Source: an uncultured Bacteroidales bacterium
Lineage (GTDB): Bacteria; Bacteroidota; Bacteroidia; Bacteroidales; P3
Direction: 5' to 3'
DNA: 26,923 bases
Assembly (NCBI GenBank): GCA_947177315.1
Contig: CAMWTX010000005.1
Span: forward strand, 1-26,923
In this document: piece after piece, positions 16,505 through 24,817 of the stretch
How the letters are laid out: each line of letters begins with the position of its first letter
Position numbering within the stretch: the first letter of the stretch is position 1
Position numbers and translations under genes: made by a program
Notes under the pieces: model-generated
Seen by the model: only the letters and a program-made list of their open reading frames with translations
The model's database searches: none
What the model was told of the DNA's origin: nothing

Positions 16505-16512
16505 TAAATTTG
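16505..16512 (+). promoter_or_regulatory. upp promoter -7 box
   Basis: TAAATTTG is an exact TAnnTTTG match, followed by CG and ending 18 bases before the upp ATG at 16531. A T-rich stretch precedes it, but I see no TTTG -33 at the usual distance. Confidence 0.6.
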
Positions 16513-16530
16513 CGTTATCTGTTTACTGTT

Positions 16531-17190
16531 ATGGAAATAAAACTTTTGGAAAAACGCAATTCTTGGTTTTTGCGTTTCATGTCGGAACTCCGCGACCGGG
16601 AAATCCAATGCGACCCCATGCGGTTTCGCGAGAACCTGCGCCGTATAGGCCAGATTTCCGCCTATGAAATCAGCAAGGAAATGGAATATCAGCTGCAGAC
16701 GGTGCAGACCCCCTTGGGCGAAAAGGCGATGAACCTGCCGGTCGAAGACCCCGTGGTGGCGAGCATCCTGCGTGCCGGACTGCCGTTGCACGAAGGAGTC
16801 CTTTCGTTTTTTGACCGTGCCGGAAACGCCTTTATCTCGGCCTACCGCAAGCACGATGAAACGGGCGCATTCCAAATCAAGATGGATTACGTTTCTTGCC
16901 CCGATTTGGAAAACAGAACGCTTATCCTCTGCGATCCCATGCTGGCTACCGGCTCTTCGATGGCTATCTGTTATCGTTCGCTCCTGGACTACGGCAAACC
17001 CAAACACGTGCATCTGGTTTCGGTCATCGCCGCCGCCGAAGGCGTTGAATACCTGCAGAAACAGATACCCTCTGACAACTGCACCCTGTGGATAGGTTCG
17101 GTCGATGAAGAACTTACCGCCCAGTCGTACATCGTGCCCGGTTTGGGCGATGCGGGCGATTTGGCATTCGGTTGCAAGTTGCAGAATTAG
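16531..17190 (+). CDS. upp: Uracil phosphoribosyltransferase
   Basis: A 219-residue cytosolic enzyme that converts uracil and PRPP to UMP (pyrimidine salvage). I chose ATG 16531 (MEIKLLEKRNSWFLRFMSELRD); the longer frame from 16489 crosses the promoter. Diagnostic segments are the N-terminal helix with LRRIGQISAYEISKEM, the uracil-site loop region SILRAGLPLHEGV at 78-90, the PRPP loop LILCDPMLATGSSMA at 131-145, and the C-terminal PGLGDAGDLAFG, which holds the uracil-binding carbonyls. The preceding promoter box and the gene 13 bases downstream suggest a two-gene unit with the CNNM protein. Confidence 0.95.
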   Translation: MEIKLLEKRNSWFLRFMSELRDREIQCDPMRFRENLRRIGQISAYEISKEMEYQLQTVQTPLGEKAMNLPVEDPVVASILRAGLPLHEGVLSFFDRAGNAFISAYRKHDETGAFQIKMDYVSCPDLENRTLILCDPMLATGSSMAICYRSLLDYGKPKHVHLVSVIAAAEGVEYLQKQIPSDNCTLWIGSVDEELTAQSYIVPGLGDAGDLAFGCKLQN

Positions 17191-17203
17191 AACCCGGAAA
17201 GCC

Positions 17204-18352
17204 ATGTTCCTGCTGATCCTTTATCTTCTTTTGGCGCTTTGCGTGTCGTTTGTCTGTTCGGTGCTGGAAGCGGTATTGCTTTCCACGCCGCTTTCCTATA
17301 TCGAAGTGATCAAGGGCACGGTAAAGCTGGAAGCCGCCAAAGAAGGCATCACCCGCCCTTTGCACCGAAAACTGCGCGCGGCCTTGATTTTTTCAAAGAT
17401 CAAGGGCAATATCGGGCGGTCGCTTTCTTCCATCCTTTCGCTCAACACGGTGGCCAACACCATCGGTGCGGCAGGCGTGGGAGCGCAGAGCTCCAAGGTG
17501 TTCGGCAACGCTTATGTCGGCATCGCTTCGGTGGTGCTCACTTTTGCCATTCTGGTATTTTCGGAAATCCTGCCCAAGAACCTCGGAACGCGCTATTGGC
17601 GCCGGCTTTGCCTGGCGGCCGGGCGTGTGATCCGTGTATTGGTATGGGTTTGCTATCCGTTGGTGATCCTGTCGGAAGGCGTTTCTTGGCTGGTGACGCG
17701 CGGCAAGAAAGATCCGGGCGTGAGCCGCGAGGAGGTTTCCGCCTTGGTGAACATCGGTTCCAAAGAAGGCATCTTTACCCGCGAGGAAAGGCAGGGCTTG
17801 CGCAGCATGCTCGATTTGCGCAACCTGCGCGTGCGCGACATCATGACCCCGCGCATGGTGGCCGTAACGGCCTGCGAGGAAATGACGCTGGGCGATTTTT
17901 ACCGCGAGAAGAATTATCTGAAATATTCGCGTATTCCCGTCTATGAAGAAGAGAACCCCGACCGGATTACGGGTTTTGTCTTGCTCAAGCATGTGTTCGA
18001 ACAATTGGCGGCAGACCGTTTCGACTTAAAGCTCAAATCGATAAAACGGCCCATTTTCGTGGCGGTGGAAAGCCAGAAGCTGCTTTCGCTCTGGAACCGC
18101 ATGCAGCAGATACCCAACGAAGACGATGAACCCCGGCAGGGCCGCAAGAAACGCGAGCAAATCGCCATGGTGGTGGATGAATACGGCAGTTTTGTGGGGA
18201 TCGTTACCGTAGAAGACATGGTTGAAACGATGCTCGGCATGGAAATCGTGGATGAAAAAGACACGATTACCGATATGCAGCAATACGCCCGTCAGAAATG
18301 GGTCTCTTCAAGAGCCTATCACCGGATAGACCAGGAGGACGACGGAAAATAG
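17204..18352 (+). CDS. CNNM/DUF21 membrane protein with CBS domains
   Basis: A 382-residue protein from ATG 17204; the longer frame from 17105 is in upp. The N-terminal CNNM (DUF21) transmembrane domain has hydrophobic segments at about 1-25, 72-95, 104-125 and 140-165, and the conserved SEILPKNLGTRYW at 120-132. A CBS pair follows: the first begins at RDIMTPRMVAV (211-221) with YSRIPVYEEE, and the second contains IAMVVDEYGSFVGIVTVEDMVETMLG. The C-terminal CorC_HlyC domain of longer relatives is absent. The family (CorC, YtfL, GldE) is linked to Mg2+ or divalent-ion export and regulation. The ion specificity here is unknown. It follows upp by 13 bases and ends 18 bases before the convergent panC stop. 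Confidence 0.9.
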   Translation: MFLLILYLLLALCVSFVCSVLEAVLLSTPLSYIEVIKGTVKLEAAKEGITRPLHRKLRAALIFSKIKGNIGRSLSSILSLNTVANTIGAAGVGAQSSKVFGNAYVGIASVVLTFAILVFSEILPKNLGTRYWRRLCLAAGRVIRVLVWVCYPLVILSEGVSWLVTRGKKDPGVSREEVSALVNIGSKEGIFTREERQGLRSMLDLRNLRVRDIMTPRMVAVTACEEMTLGDFYREKNYLKYSRIPVYEEENPDRITGFVLLKHVFEQLAADRFDLKLKSIKRPIFVAVESQKLLSLWNRMQQIPNEDDEPRQGRKKREQIAMVVDEYGSFVGIVTVEDMVETMLGMEIVDEKDTITDMQQYARQKWVSSRAYHRIDQEDDGK

Positions 18353-18370
18353 AAGGGAAAATCCCGGGTT

Positions 18371-19207
18371 TCAGTAGCGGATATTGTCGATCAACCGCAC
18401 TTTGCCCATCCATACCACGATAAAGCCTACATTGCCTTGGGCGGGAGCCTCATCGGGAACCGTCTGCAAGGTGTCGGGGCGCGCTATTTCGAAATATTCC
18501 AGTTTCATTTCGGGAACGGCGGCTATCTGTCCGCATACGAATTCCTTTACCTCGCGGCAGCTTCGGTTCGCCATTTCGCTGCTTTTCTTCAGGGCGGCGT
18601 GGATTTTGGGCGCCAGCGCGCGGTTTTCGGGCGTAAGCAGGGCGTTGCGGCTGCTGAGCGCCAAACCGTCTTCGCCCCGTTTGATGGGGCAGGGAACGAT
18701 GCGGGTCTTGATGCCCATCTGCCGCACCAAGTCTTGGATAACCGCCACCTGCTGAAAGTCTTTTTCGCCGAAATAAGCCCGGTCGGGACGGACTAACTCA
18801 AACAACAGGCCTACCACCACGCCTACGCCCTTGAAATGGCCGGGGCGCTGGGCGCCTTCCATCACCGTTTCCAGTGCGCCGAAAGAATACGATTTTAGGG
18901 GTTCGCCCTCCGGGTACATTTCTTCTACGGAGGGAGCGAAGACAATATCGCAGCCGTTTTCTTCGAGCAGCTTGCGGTCGGCTTCGAAATCGCGCGGATA
19001 ATTCTTTAGGTCTTCGGGATTGTTGAACTGGATGGGGTTCACGAACACGCTGGCCACAAAAACATCGTTTTCGGCGCGGGCGCGTTTAAAAAGCGAGGCA
19101 TGCCCTTCGTGCAAGGCTCCCATCGTGGGAACGAATCCTATCGTTTCTTGGGCGTTGCGGCTTGCCAACGCCTGTTTGAGTTCCTGTTTGGTTTTGCAGA
19201 CAATCAT
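18371..19207 (-). CDS. panC: Pantothenate synthetase (pantoate-beta-alanine ligase)
   Basis: A 278-residue cytosolic enzyme joining pantoate and beta-alanine with ATP, the last step to vitamin B5 and so to coenzyme A. Motifs are GFVPTMGALHEGHASL at 24-39 (HEGH is the HIGH-like nucleotide site), VFVNPIQFNNPEDLKNYPR (pantoate pocket), the ATP-binding YFGEKDFQQ, and the KMSKS-like LSSRNALL. Length is normal. It is third in a folE-radA-panC minus-strand set, 12 bases after radA. Its partner panB is not in the window. Confidence 0.96.
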   Translation of the reverse strand: MIVCKTKQELKQALASRNAQETIGFVPTMGALHEGHASLFKRARAENDVFVASVFVNPIQFNNPEDLKNYPRDFEADRKLLEENGCDIVFAPSVEEMYPEGEPLKSYSFGALETVMEGAQRPGHFKGVGVVVGLLFELVRPDRAYFGEKDFQQVAVIQDLVRQMGIKTRIVPCPIKRGEDGLALSSRNALLTPENRALAPKIHAALKKSSEMANRSCREVKEFVCGQIAAVPEMKLEYFEIARPDTLQTVPDEAPAQGNVGFIVVWMGKVRLIDNIRY

Positions 19208-19219
19208 GGTTTTTACGCT

Positions 19220-20615
19220 TCAGCGTGGTTTGGAAATCGCTTGAAAGAGTTCAAAAAGGGTGGCCACCGGCGCAATCTTCGATTGGAATCTCGGCTCCAG
19301 CCCTTTCAATCCGTATTTTGACACAAAAATGCGTTCGAATCCTAATTTTTCGGCTTCCGCCAAACGTTGGTCGAGCCGGCTTACGGGGCGTATCTCTCCG
19401 GTAAGGCCCACTTCGGCGGCAAAGCAGTATTTGGGGTTGAGCGGAATGTCCTGCCCCGAGCTCAGCACGGCGGCAATGACGGCAAGGTCTATGGCCGGGT
19501 CATCCACCCGCAGGCCGCCGGCGATATTCAGAAAAACGTCTTTTTGGTTGAGGCGTGCCCCGCAGCGTTTTTCAAGCACCGCCAGCAACATATTGAGCCG
19601 CCTCAGGTCAAAGCCCGTTGCCGAACGTTGCGGAACGGTATAGGCGGTGGGGCTTACCAAAGCCTGCACTTCCACCATCATGGGGCGCAATCCCTCCAGC
19701 GTGGCGGCAATCGCCGTGCCGCTCAACTGTTCCTCGCGTTGGGAAAGCAGTATTTCCGACGGGTTTTCCACCTGGCGCAAGCCGTTGCCCTGCATTTCGT
19801 AGATGCCTATCTCGTTGGTGCTGCCGAAGCGGTTCTTTACCGAGCGCAGGATGCGGTATCCGTAATTGCGGTCGCCCTCGAAATGCAGCACGGTATCCAC
19901 GATATGTTCCAGAATCTTGGGTCCTGCCAAGTTGCCGTCTTTGGTGATGTGCCCGATAACGAACACGCTCACGCCCGATTCTTTGGCATAGCGTTGCAGC
20001 TGGGCGGCGCATTCCTTGATTTGCGAGATGCTGCCTGCCGAAGCGTCGATGGCGGAGGTGTAAAGGGTCTGTATCGAGTCCGCCACCAGAATGTCGGGCT
20101 GGATGGCGGCGGTCTGTGCAAAAATATCGTCTAAATGGGTTTCGGTCAGGATATAGCAGTTGTTGGGCGTCAAGCCGAGGCGTTCGGCGCGCATCTTGAG
20201 CTGTTGGCCGCTTTCCTCGCCGCTTACGTACAGAATCTTCTGTTCTCCGGGAATCTGCAAGGCTACCTGCAGCATCAGCGTGGATTTGCCGATGCCGGGT
20301 TCACCCCCGATAAGCACGAATGAACCGGGAACCAGGCCGCCGCCCAATACGCGGTTGAGCTCGCGGTTGCCCGTGTCTGTGCGCGATAGGGCATTGGCTC
20401 TCTATGTCGCGGATAAGCGCCGGCTTGCTTTTTCCCTGCGTGGGCAGCAGGGAACGGTCTTTGTTCCAAGGTTGAGGTTGGGGATTGCGTTCGATAACCT
20501 CCTCGGTATAGGTGTTCCATTCGCCGCAGGCTGGGCATCGGCCCACCCATTTGGGCGACTGGGCTCCGCAGTTGGAGCAGAAGAAGGCGGTTTTGGTCTT
20601 GGCGGTTTTTGCCAT
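19220..20615 (-). pseudogene. radA: DNA repair protein RadA, split by a one-base frameshift
   Basis: Two overlapping frames together make a full-length RadA (about 464 residues after correction). The first, 20615 down to 20301, has the start MAKTAKTK and the C4 zinc finger (CSNCGAQSPKWVGRCPACGEW), then runs to IRDIESQ. The second, to 19220, continues with NALSRTDTGNRELNRVLGGG, Walker A GGEPGIGKST, the RadA signature VKNRFGSTNEIGIYEM, and the Lon-like C-terminal domain (DDPAIDLAVIAAVLSS). The switch must lie downstream of the frame-2 TAG at 20402-20404, near 20395-20400. Removing one base there restores an alignment to E. coli RadA with no length change. RadA promotes branch migration in recombination. 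A sequencing or assembly error is as likely as a true mutation. Confidence 0.85.
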
Positions 20616-20628
20616 GGTGCGGCTTCCT

Positions 20629-21234
20629 TTATTTTAAATCGCTGCCGATAAGCCGCAGGAACTCCATCCTGGTTTTGGAATCGCTCAGGAATCCGCCCGT
20701 AAAATCGGAAGTGGTGGTAACCGAATTCTGTTTCTGCACGCCGCGCATCGACATGCACAGGTGCTGGGCCTCGATCACCACGGCCACGCCTAAGGGATTG
20801 AGTGCGTTCTGGATGCATTCCTTGATTTGGGTGGTGAGCCTTTCCTGCACCTGCAGGCGGCGGGCAAAGACATCCACGATACGGGGTATCTTGCTCAAGC
20901 CCACGATATGGCCGTTGGGAATGTACGCCACATGCGCCTTGCCGAAAAAGGGCAGTATATGGTGTTCGCAGAGCGAATAAATCTCAATGTCCTTGACGAT
21001 GACCATCTGCTTGTAGTCTTCCTTGAACATGGCGCTCTTGAGAATCGCCACCGGATCCTGTCCGTATCCCTGTGTAAGGAACTGCATGGCTTTGGCCACG
21101 CGCATGGGGGTGGCCAGCAGGCCTTCCCTGCCGGAATCCTCGCCCAGCAGATCCAGAATGGCCTTGTAATGTTCGGCCAGTTTTTCGGTGAGCTCCACCG
21201 GATAGAGGTCCTCTTTCTTATATCCTTTATTCAT
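20629..21234 (-). CDS. folE: GTP cyclohydrolase I
   Basis: A 201-residue enzyme from ATG 21234 (MNKGYKKEDLYPVELTEKL); the in-frame ATG at 21264 lies inside the promoter box and is rejected. It converts GTP to dihydroneopterin triphosphate, the first step of folate synthesis. The type I signatures are the N-terminal GREGLLATPMRVAKAM, the zinc ligands Cys and His in SLCEHHILPFFGKAHVAY, the following IPNGHIVGLSKIPRIV with FARRLQVQERLT, and the last zinc Cys in AQHLCMSMRG. It is the first gene of folE-radA-panC; radA starts 13 bases after its stop. Confidence 0.96.
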   Translation of the reverse strand: MNKGYKKEDLYPVELTEKLAEHYKAILDLLGEDSGREGLLATPMRVAKAMQFLTQGYGQDPVAILKSAMFKEDYKQMVIVKDIEIYSLCEHHILPFFGKAHVAYIPNGHIVGLSKIPRIVDVFARRLQVQERLTTQIKECIQNALNPLGVAVVIEAQHLCMSMRGVQKQNSVTTTSDFTGGFLSDSKTRMEFLRLIGSDLK

Positions 21235-21261
21235 TGTCTTTTGAATCCTGTATAAGAGCCG

Positions 21262-21269
21262 CAAAGGTA
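21262..21269 (-). promoter_or_regulatory. folE promoter -7 box
   Basis: Minus-strand TACCTTTG matches TAnnTTTG exactly and ends 27 bases before the folE ATG at 21234. It probably drives folE, radA and panC together. Confidence 0.7.
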
Positions 21270-21317
21270 TTAAAAAAGAGCGTATCGCAGACGATTTTGG
21301 TTTTAATCCGCTTCGGG

Positions 21318-21349
21318 TTTGCGTAAATGAAAATATTAACGTACCTTTG
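21318..21349 (+). promoter_or_regulatory. rpsO promoter with both Bacteroidota boxes
   Basis: TTTG (21318-21321) and TACCTTTG (21342-21349) are separated by exactly 20 bases, the textbook Bacteroidota -33/-7 arrangement. This is the best promoter in the window. A roughly 26-base leader to the rpsO ATG carries a Shine-Dalgarno-like AAGGAG at about 21366-21371. Confidence 0.85.
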
Positions 21350-21381
21350 CGCTCCCAAATTGATTAAGGAGAAGTAGCGAT

Positions 21382-21651
21382 ATGTACTTGACAGCAGAAA
21401 GAAAACAGGAAATCTTCAAGACCCACGGCGGTTCAGAAAAGAACACGGGCAGCGCAGAAAGCCAAATCGCCTTGTTCACGGAAAGGATTCTTCACCTCTC
21501 CGAACACGTTAAGGCGAACAAACACGACCAATTTACCCAACGTTCTTTGGTTCGTTTGGTCGGCAAACGTCGCAAGATGCTCGACTATCTCAAAGAAAGG
21601 GATATCGAACGTTACCGTGCGATTCTGCAAAAACTGAAACTCCGTAAGTAA
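21382..21651 (+). CDS. rpsO: 30S ribosomal protein S15
   Basis: An 89-residue basic protein of exact family length. It carries the S15 signature across its length: the N-terminal TGSAESQIALFTERILHLSEHVK, the central KHDQFTQRSLVRLVGKRRKMLDYL, and the C-terminal YRAILQKLKLRK. S15 binds the central domain of 16S rRNA early in 30S assembly. It has a strong promoter and a Shine-Dalgarno-like AAGGAG, which is unusual for Bacteroidota and fits high expression. It is followed by a strong hairpin and then pnp, the same gene order as in E. coli. Confidence 0.98.
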   Translation: MYLTAERKQEIFKTHGGSEKNTGSAESQIALFTERILHLSEHVKANKHDQFTQRSLVRLVGKRRKMLDYLKERDIERYRAILQKLKLRK

Positions 21652-21678
21652 AGATAGGGCTTCGGATGGCTCGGAATT

Positions 21679-21713
21679 CAAGAAGGCAATTATGTTATGT
21701 AATTGCCTTCTTG
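21679..21713 (+). terminator. Hairpin terminator after rpsO
   Basis: A perfect 14-bp stem, CAAGAAGGCAATTA (21679-21692) and TAATTGCCTTCTTG (21700-21713), has a 7-base loop TGTTATG and is followed by TGTTTAT. The U-tract is weak, so it may act as a partial terminator or mRNA-end stabiliser between rpsO and pnp. Confidence 0.75.
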
Positions 21714-21792
21714 TGTTTATAATCGGTTGGTGTTTTCTTGGTAAAAACCGGTTATATTTTCAAGAAAATCAGAAAATTCAAGCTATAAATGC

Positions 21793-21821
21793 GCTCCGGC
21801 GAAAATTCGCTTGAACGGAGC
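21793..21821 (+). promoter_or_regulatory. Hairpin in the pnp leader
   Basis: Outer arms GCTCCG (21793-21798) and CGGAGC (21816-21821) enclose a second inverted pair GCGAA/TTCGC (21799-21803, 21806-21810). It ends 15 bases before the chosen pnp ATG. E. coli pnp is autoregulated through a leader hairpin cut by RNase III; a similar role here is only inference. Confidence 0.5.
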
Positions 21822-21836
21822 AAGAAATTCAATGTT

Positions 21837-24122
21837 ATGGTATTAGGTACTCAAAAAAAATTCAACCTGCCCGATGGTCGGGAGGTGATTGTGGAAACTG
21901 GCAAACTTGCCAAGCAAGCCGATGGTTCGGCAGTGATCAAATGCGGAGACACCGTGATTTTGGCCACGGTATGCAGTAAAACCGAAGTGGGCGAGAATGT
22001 GGATTTTATGCCGCTTACGGTTGATTATCAAGAAAAATACGCGTCTGTGGGACGTTTTCCCGGCGGTTTCTTCAAACGCGAAGCCCGTCTCTCGGAATAT
22101 GAAATTTTGATTTCCCGTTTGATTGACCGCGCGTGGCGTCCTATTTTCCCTGATATCTACCACTCTTATACAAAGGGGTTGGTTTACCTGATTTCGGGCG
22201 ACCGCAACAACCTGCCCGACGCTTTTGCGGCTTTGGCGGCATCCACCGCGCTTACGATTTCCGATATTCCTTTCAACGGTCCTATTTCCGAAGTGCGCGT
22301 GGCGCGCGTAAACGGCCAGTTTGTCATCAACCCCTCGGTGGCGCAGATGGAACAGGCCGATTTGGAATTGATGGTGGGCGCCACGATCGATGATATCTCG
22401 ATGGTGGAAGGCGAAATGAAGGAAGTGAGCGAAGAGGTGATGATCGAAGCCCTCAAGGTGGCGCACGAAGCCATCAAGGTGCAGTGTCAGATGCAGATTG
22501 AGCTGGCCAAGGAAGTGGGCAAGCCCAAGCGCGAATACTGCCACGAAACCAACGATGAAGCCTTGAAGGCCCTGGTTCGCGAAAAGTGCTATCAGAAATG
22601 TTACGATTGCGCCCGCGAATGCGTGGCGGACAAGAAACTCCGCGCTCAGAAAATCGACGCCATCAAGAAAGCCTTTATCGAAGAAAACTTTACGCCCGAA
22701 ACCATTGCGGGCAAGGAATTCATGATTTCGCGCTATTTTCACGATGTGCACCGCGATGCGGTACGCGATATGATTCTCAAGGAAAGAATCCGTCTGGACG
22801 GCCGCGGTTTGGAAGACATCCGTCCCATTTGGTGCGAAGTGGATGTATTGCCCGGCCCCCACGGTTCTTCTATCTTTACCCGTGGCGAAACCCAGTCGCT
22901 CAGCACGGTTACCCTGGGTTCCAAGTTGGATGAACAGACCATCGACGGCGCGATTGTGGAAGGCAAGAACAACTTCCTGCTCCACTACAATTTTCCGCCT
23001 TTCGCCACCGGCGAAGTAAAACCGGTACGCGGCACGGGACGTCGTGAAATCGGCCACGGCAACTTGGCTATGCGCGCCCTCAAGCAAGTGTTGCCCACCG
23101 GCGAAGAAAATCCCTACACGATCCGTGTGGTTTCCGATATCCTCGAATCCAACGGTTCTTCCTCCATGGCTACCGTTTGCGCCGGCTGTCTGGCGTTGAT
23201 GGATGCCGGGGTCAAGATCAGCAAGCCCGTGAGCGGCATCGCCATGGGATTGATTACCGATCCCAAGACGGGTTCGTATGCCGTTCTCTCCGATATTTTG
23301 GGCGACGAAGACCACTTGGGCGATATGGACTTTAAGGTTTGCGGAACGCCCGACGGCATCACCGCCTGCCAGATGGATATCAAGATTGACGGTCTGTCTT
23401 ACGAAATTCTCGGCAAGGCCTTGGCGCAGGCGCACCGTGGCCGTGCCCACATTCTGGGCAAGATGCTCGAAGTGATGCCCCAGCCGCGCGCAGACTACAA
23501 GCCCCATGCTCCGCGTATCGTTCAGATCCGCATTCCGCGTGAATTCATCGGTGCCGTTATCGGAACGGGAGGCAAGGTTATTCAGGAAATGCAACGCGAA
23601 AGCGGATGCGACATTTCGATTGAAGAAGTGGGCGAATTCGGCGTGGTGGATATCGCCGGCAGCAACAAGGAAAGCATGGATATGGTCTTGGCGCGTATCA
23701 AGGCGCTTACCGCCGTTCCCGAAGTGGGCGAAGTTTACGACGGTACGGTAAGATCCATCCAGCCTTTCGGCGCTTTCGTTGAAATCCTGCCCGGCAAGGA
23801 CGGCCTGCTGCATGTTTCCGAAATCAGCTGGAACCGTGTGGAAAGAGTGGAAGACGTGCTGCACGAAGGCGATAAGGTGCGCGTTCAGCTTATCGAAGTG
23901 GATGCCCGCACGGGCAAGCTCCGTTTGAGCCGCCGCGTGCTCGAACCCAAACCGGAAGGCTATGTGGAACCGCGTCGCGAACCGCGTGAACCCCGTGGCG
24001 AACGCCGTGGAGGTTACGACCGTCACGACCGCCCGGAACGTCCCCGTCCGGAAAACCGTCTGAGCGCTCCCAAACTGCGCAACAGCAACGAAGGCTTCAA
24101 TCCGTCCGATGATATGATGTAG
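21837..24122 (+). CDS. pnp: Polyribonucleotide nucleotidyltransferase (PNPase)
   Basis: A 761-residue enzyme for phosphorolytic 3'-5' RNA decay. I chose ATG 21837 (MVLGTQKKFNLPDGREV). The in-frame ATG at 21789 would add 16 residues and place the leader hairpin inside the gene. The first RNase PH domain carries GRFPGGFFKREARLSEYEIL; the helical linker follows (about 240-310); the second RNase PH domain has RGTGRREIGHGNLAMRAL and LGDEDHLGDMDFKV. The KH domain contains IPREFIGAVIGTGGKVIQEM and the S1 domain VYDGTVRSIQPFGAFVEILP. The last 60 or so residues are Arg/Glu/Pro-rich and probably disordered. Two Cys-rich spots in the linker (KCYQKCYDCARECVADK) are unusual. Confidence 0.96.
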   Translation: MVLGTQKKFNLPDGREVIVETGKLAKQADGSAVIKCGDTVILATVCSKTEVGENVDFMPLTVDYQEKYASVGRFPGGFFKREARLSEYEILISRLIDRAWRPIFPDIYHSYTKGLVYLISGDRNNLPDAFAALAASTALTISDIPFNGPISEVRVARVNGQFVINPSVAQMEQADLELMVGATIDDISMVEGEMKEVSEEVMIEALKVAHEAIKVQCQMQIELAKEVGKPKREYCHETNDEALKALVREKCYQKCYDCARECVADKKLRAQKIDAIKKAFIEENFTPETIAGKEFMISRYFHDVHRDAVRDMILKERIRLDGRGLEDIRPIWCEVDVLPGPHGSSIFTRGETQSLSTVTLGSKLDEQTIDGAIVEGKNNFLLHYNFPPFATGEVKPVRGTGRREIGHGNLAMRALKQVLPTGEENPYTIRVVSDILESNGSSSMATVCAGCLALMDAGVKISKPVSGIAMGLITDPKTGSYAVLSDILGDEDHLGDMDFKVCGTPDGITACQMDIKIDGLSYEILGKALAQAHRGRAHILGKMLEVMPQPRADYKPHAPRIVQIRIPREFIGAVIGTGGKVIQEMQRESGCDISIEEVGEFGVVDIAGSNKESMDMVLARIKALTAVPEVGEVYDGTVRSIQPFGAFVEILPGKDGLLHVSEISWNRVERVEDVLHEGDKVRVQLIEVDARTGKLRLSRRVLEPKPEGYVEPRREPREPRGERRGGYDRHDRPERPRPENRLSAPKLRNSNEGFNPSDDMM

Positions 24123-24142
24123 TCGGTTGTAGGTTTTTCGAT

Positions 24143-24176
24143 AAAAAAAAGGCGATGTTTTACATCGCCTTTTTTT
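24143..24176. terminator. Bidirectional intrinsic terminator after pnp
   Basis: An 8-bp stem GGCGATGT (24151-24158) and ACATCGCC (24162-24169) with a TTT loop is flanked by eight A (24143-24150) and seven T (24170-24176). It ends pnp on the plus strand and can also end the rloB-like gene on the minus strand. It marks the left edge of the A+T-rich cassette. Confidence 0.9.
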
Positions 24177-24210
24177 GTTGGGGGCTATTTAATAGGAATA
24201 AATCTTAAGG

Positions 24211-24816
24211 TTACAAATTCTTTAATTTCTCCATCAGCCTTCCCAGTTCGGAATATGTGTATGTTCTGTGATTCTTCTTTTCGTTCATGGAATGATTGGC
24301 GTTCTTTATTGCATCGTCAAGGCTCCCGCCGTTCCGTTCAAAATAACCATGTAACCCTTTACATTTACGGAAGAAGTCTGTAGTCTTTTGATATTCCGCT
24401 ACGTGTTTTTGCAAATCATTGAGCAATGATTTTTGGTCGTTGTATAGGCATGAAGTGTAGCGAAAATAGTAGAGGAAAAACAATTCCGTGCAACGATGTG
24501 TTTCAAAGAATTCGACTTCGCAGGAAATGCCTTTCCTCGGTCGATGGATGGGGCTTGCATACTTTGCCTTTAGTTGCAGGTATTGTGCGCGTTCAGGATT
24601 CTTATCTTTTGTATCCATATCTATGATACAGAAGATATGACTGTATCCCATGTCGATACCTTCTTTGATCTTTTTCTCGAGATCCTTGAGGTTGGTGTGT
24701 TTGGGAAGATCTGGTTTGATGGTCAACCCTTTGTATATGTCGCGCAGAGATTGAAAGTAAAAGAATTCTGTGGGACCTTCTCCCAGGATAAGTGCTTTTG
24801 AGCGTAGTTTTCCCAT
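24211..24816 (-). CDS. RloB-like TOPRIM protein (AbiLii-like)
   Basis: A 201-residue protein with the RloB/TOPRIM layout. An acidic N-terminal motif LGEGPTEFFYF at 11-21 (Glu13, Glu17) is followed by the DxD motif IFCIIDMDT at 61-69 (Asp66, Asp68) and the aromatic stretch FFETHRCTELFFLYYF around 103-118, where RloB members have a similar Phe-Glu-x-Trp-hydrophobic segment. TOPRIM domains of this kind act as metal-dependent nucleases. Its ATG is one base after the ATPase stop, with GGAGGA just upstream, so the two genes are almost certainly co-translated. The pair resembles AbiL-type abortive infection systems. The assignment rests on motifs and gene pairing. Confidence 0.72.
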   Translation of the reverse strand: MGKLRSKALILGEGPTEFFYFQSLRDIYKGLTIKPDLPKHTNLKDLEKKIKEGIDMGYSHIFCIIDMDTKDKNPERAQYLQLKAKYASPIHRPRKGISCEVEFFETHRCTELFFLYYFRYTSCLYNDQKSLLNDLQKHVAEYQKTTDFFRKCKGLHGYFERNGGSLDDAIKNANHSMNEKKNHRTYTYSELGRLMEKLKNL

Positions 24817-24817
24817 T

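Noticed and set aside
18353..18370. GGGA/TCCC mini-hairpin between the CNNM and panC stops
   Set aside because: Only four pairs and no U-tract; not reliable as a terminator.
20380..20404. Programmed +1 ribosomal frameshift in radA
   Set aside because: No slow or stop codon at the shift point, no slippery run and no stimulatory element visible; mutation or sequence error is simpler.
21843..24026. 727-codon open frame on the minus strand, antisense to pnp
   Set aside because: His/Phe-rich translation without domains, a mirror of the third-base G/C bias of pnp; the pnp frame has full domain support.
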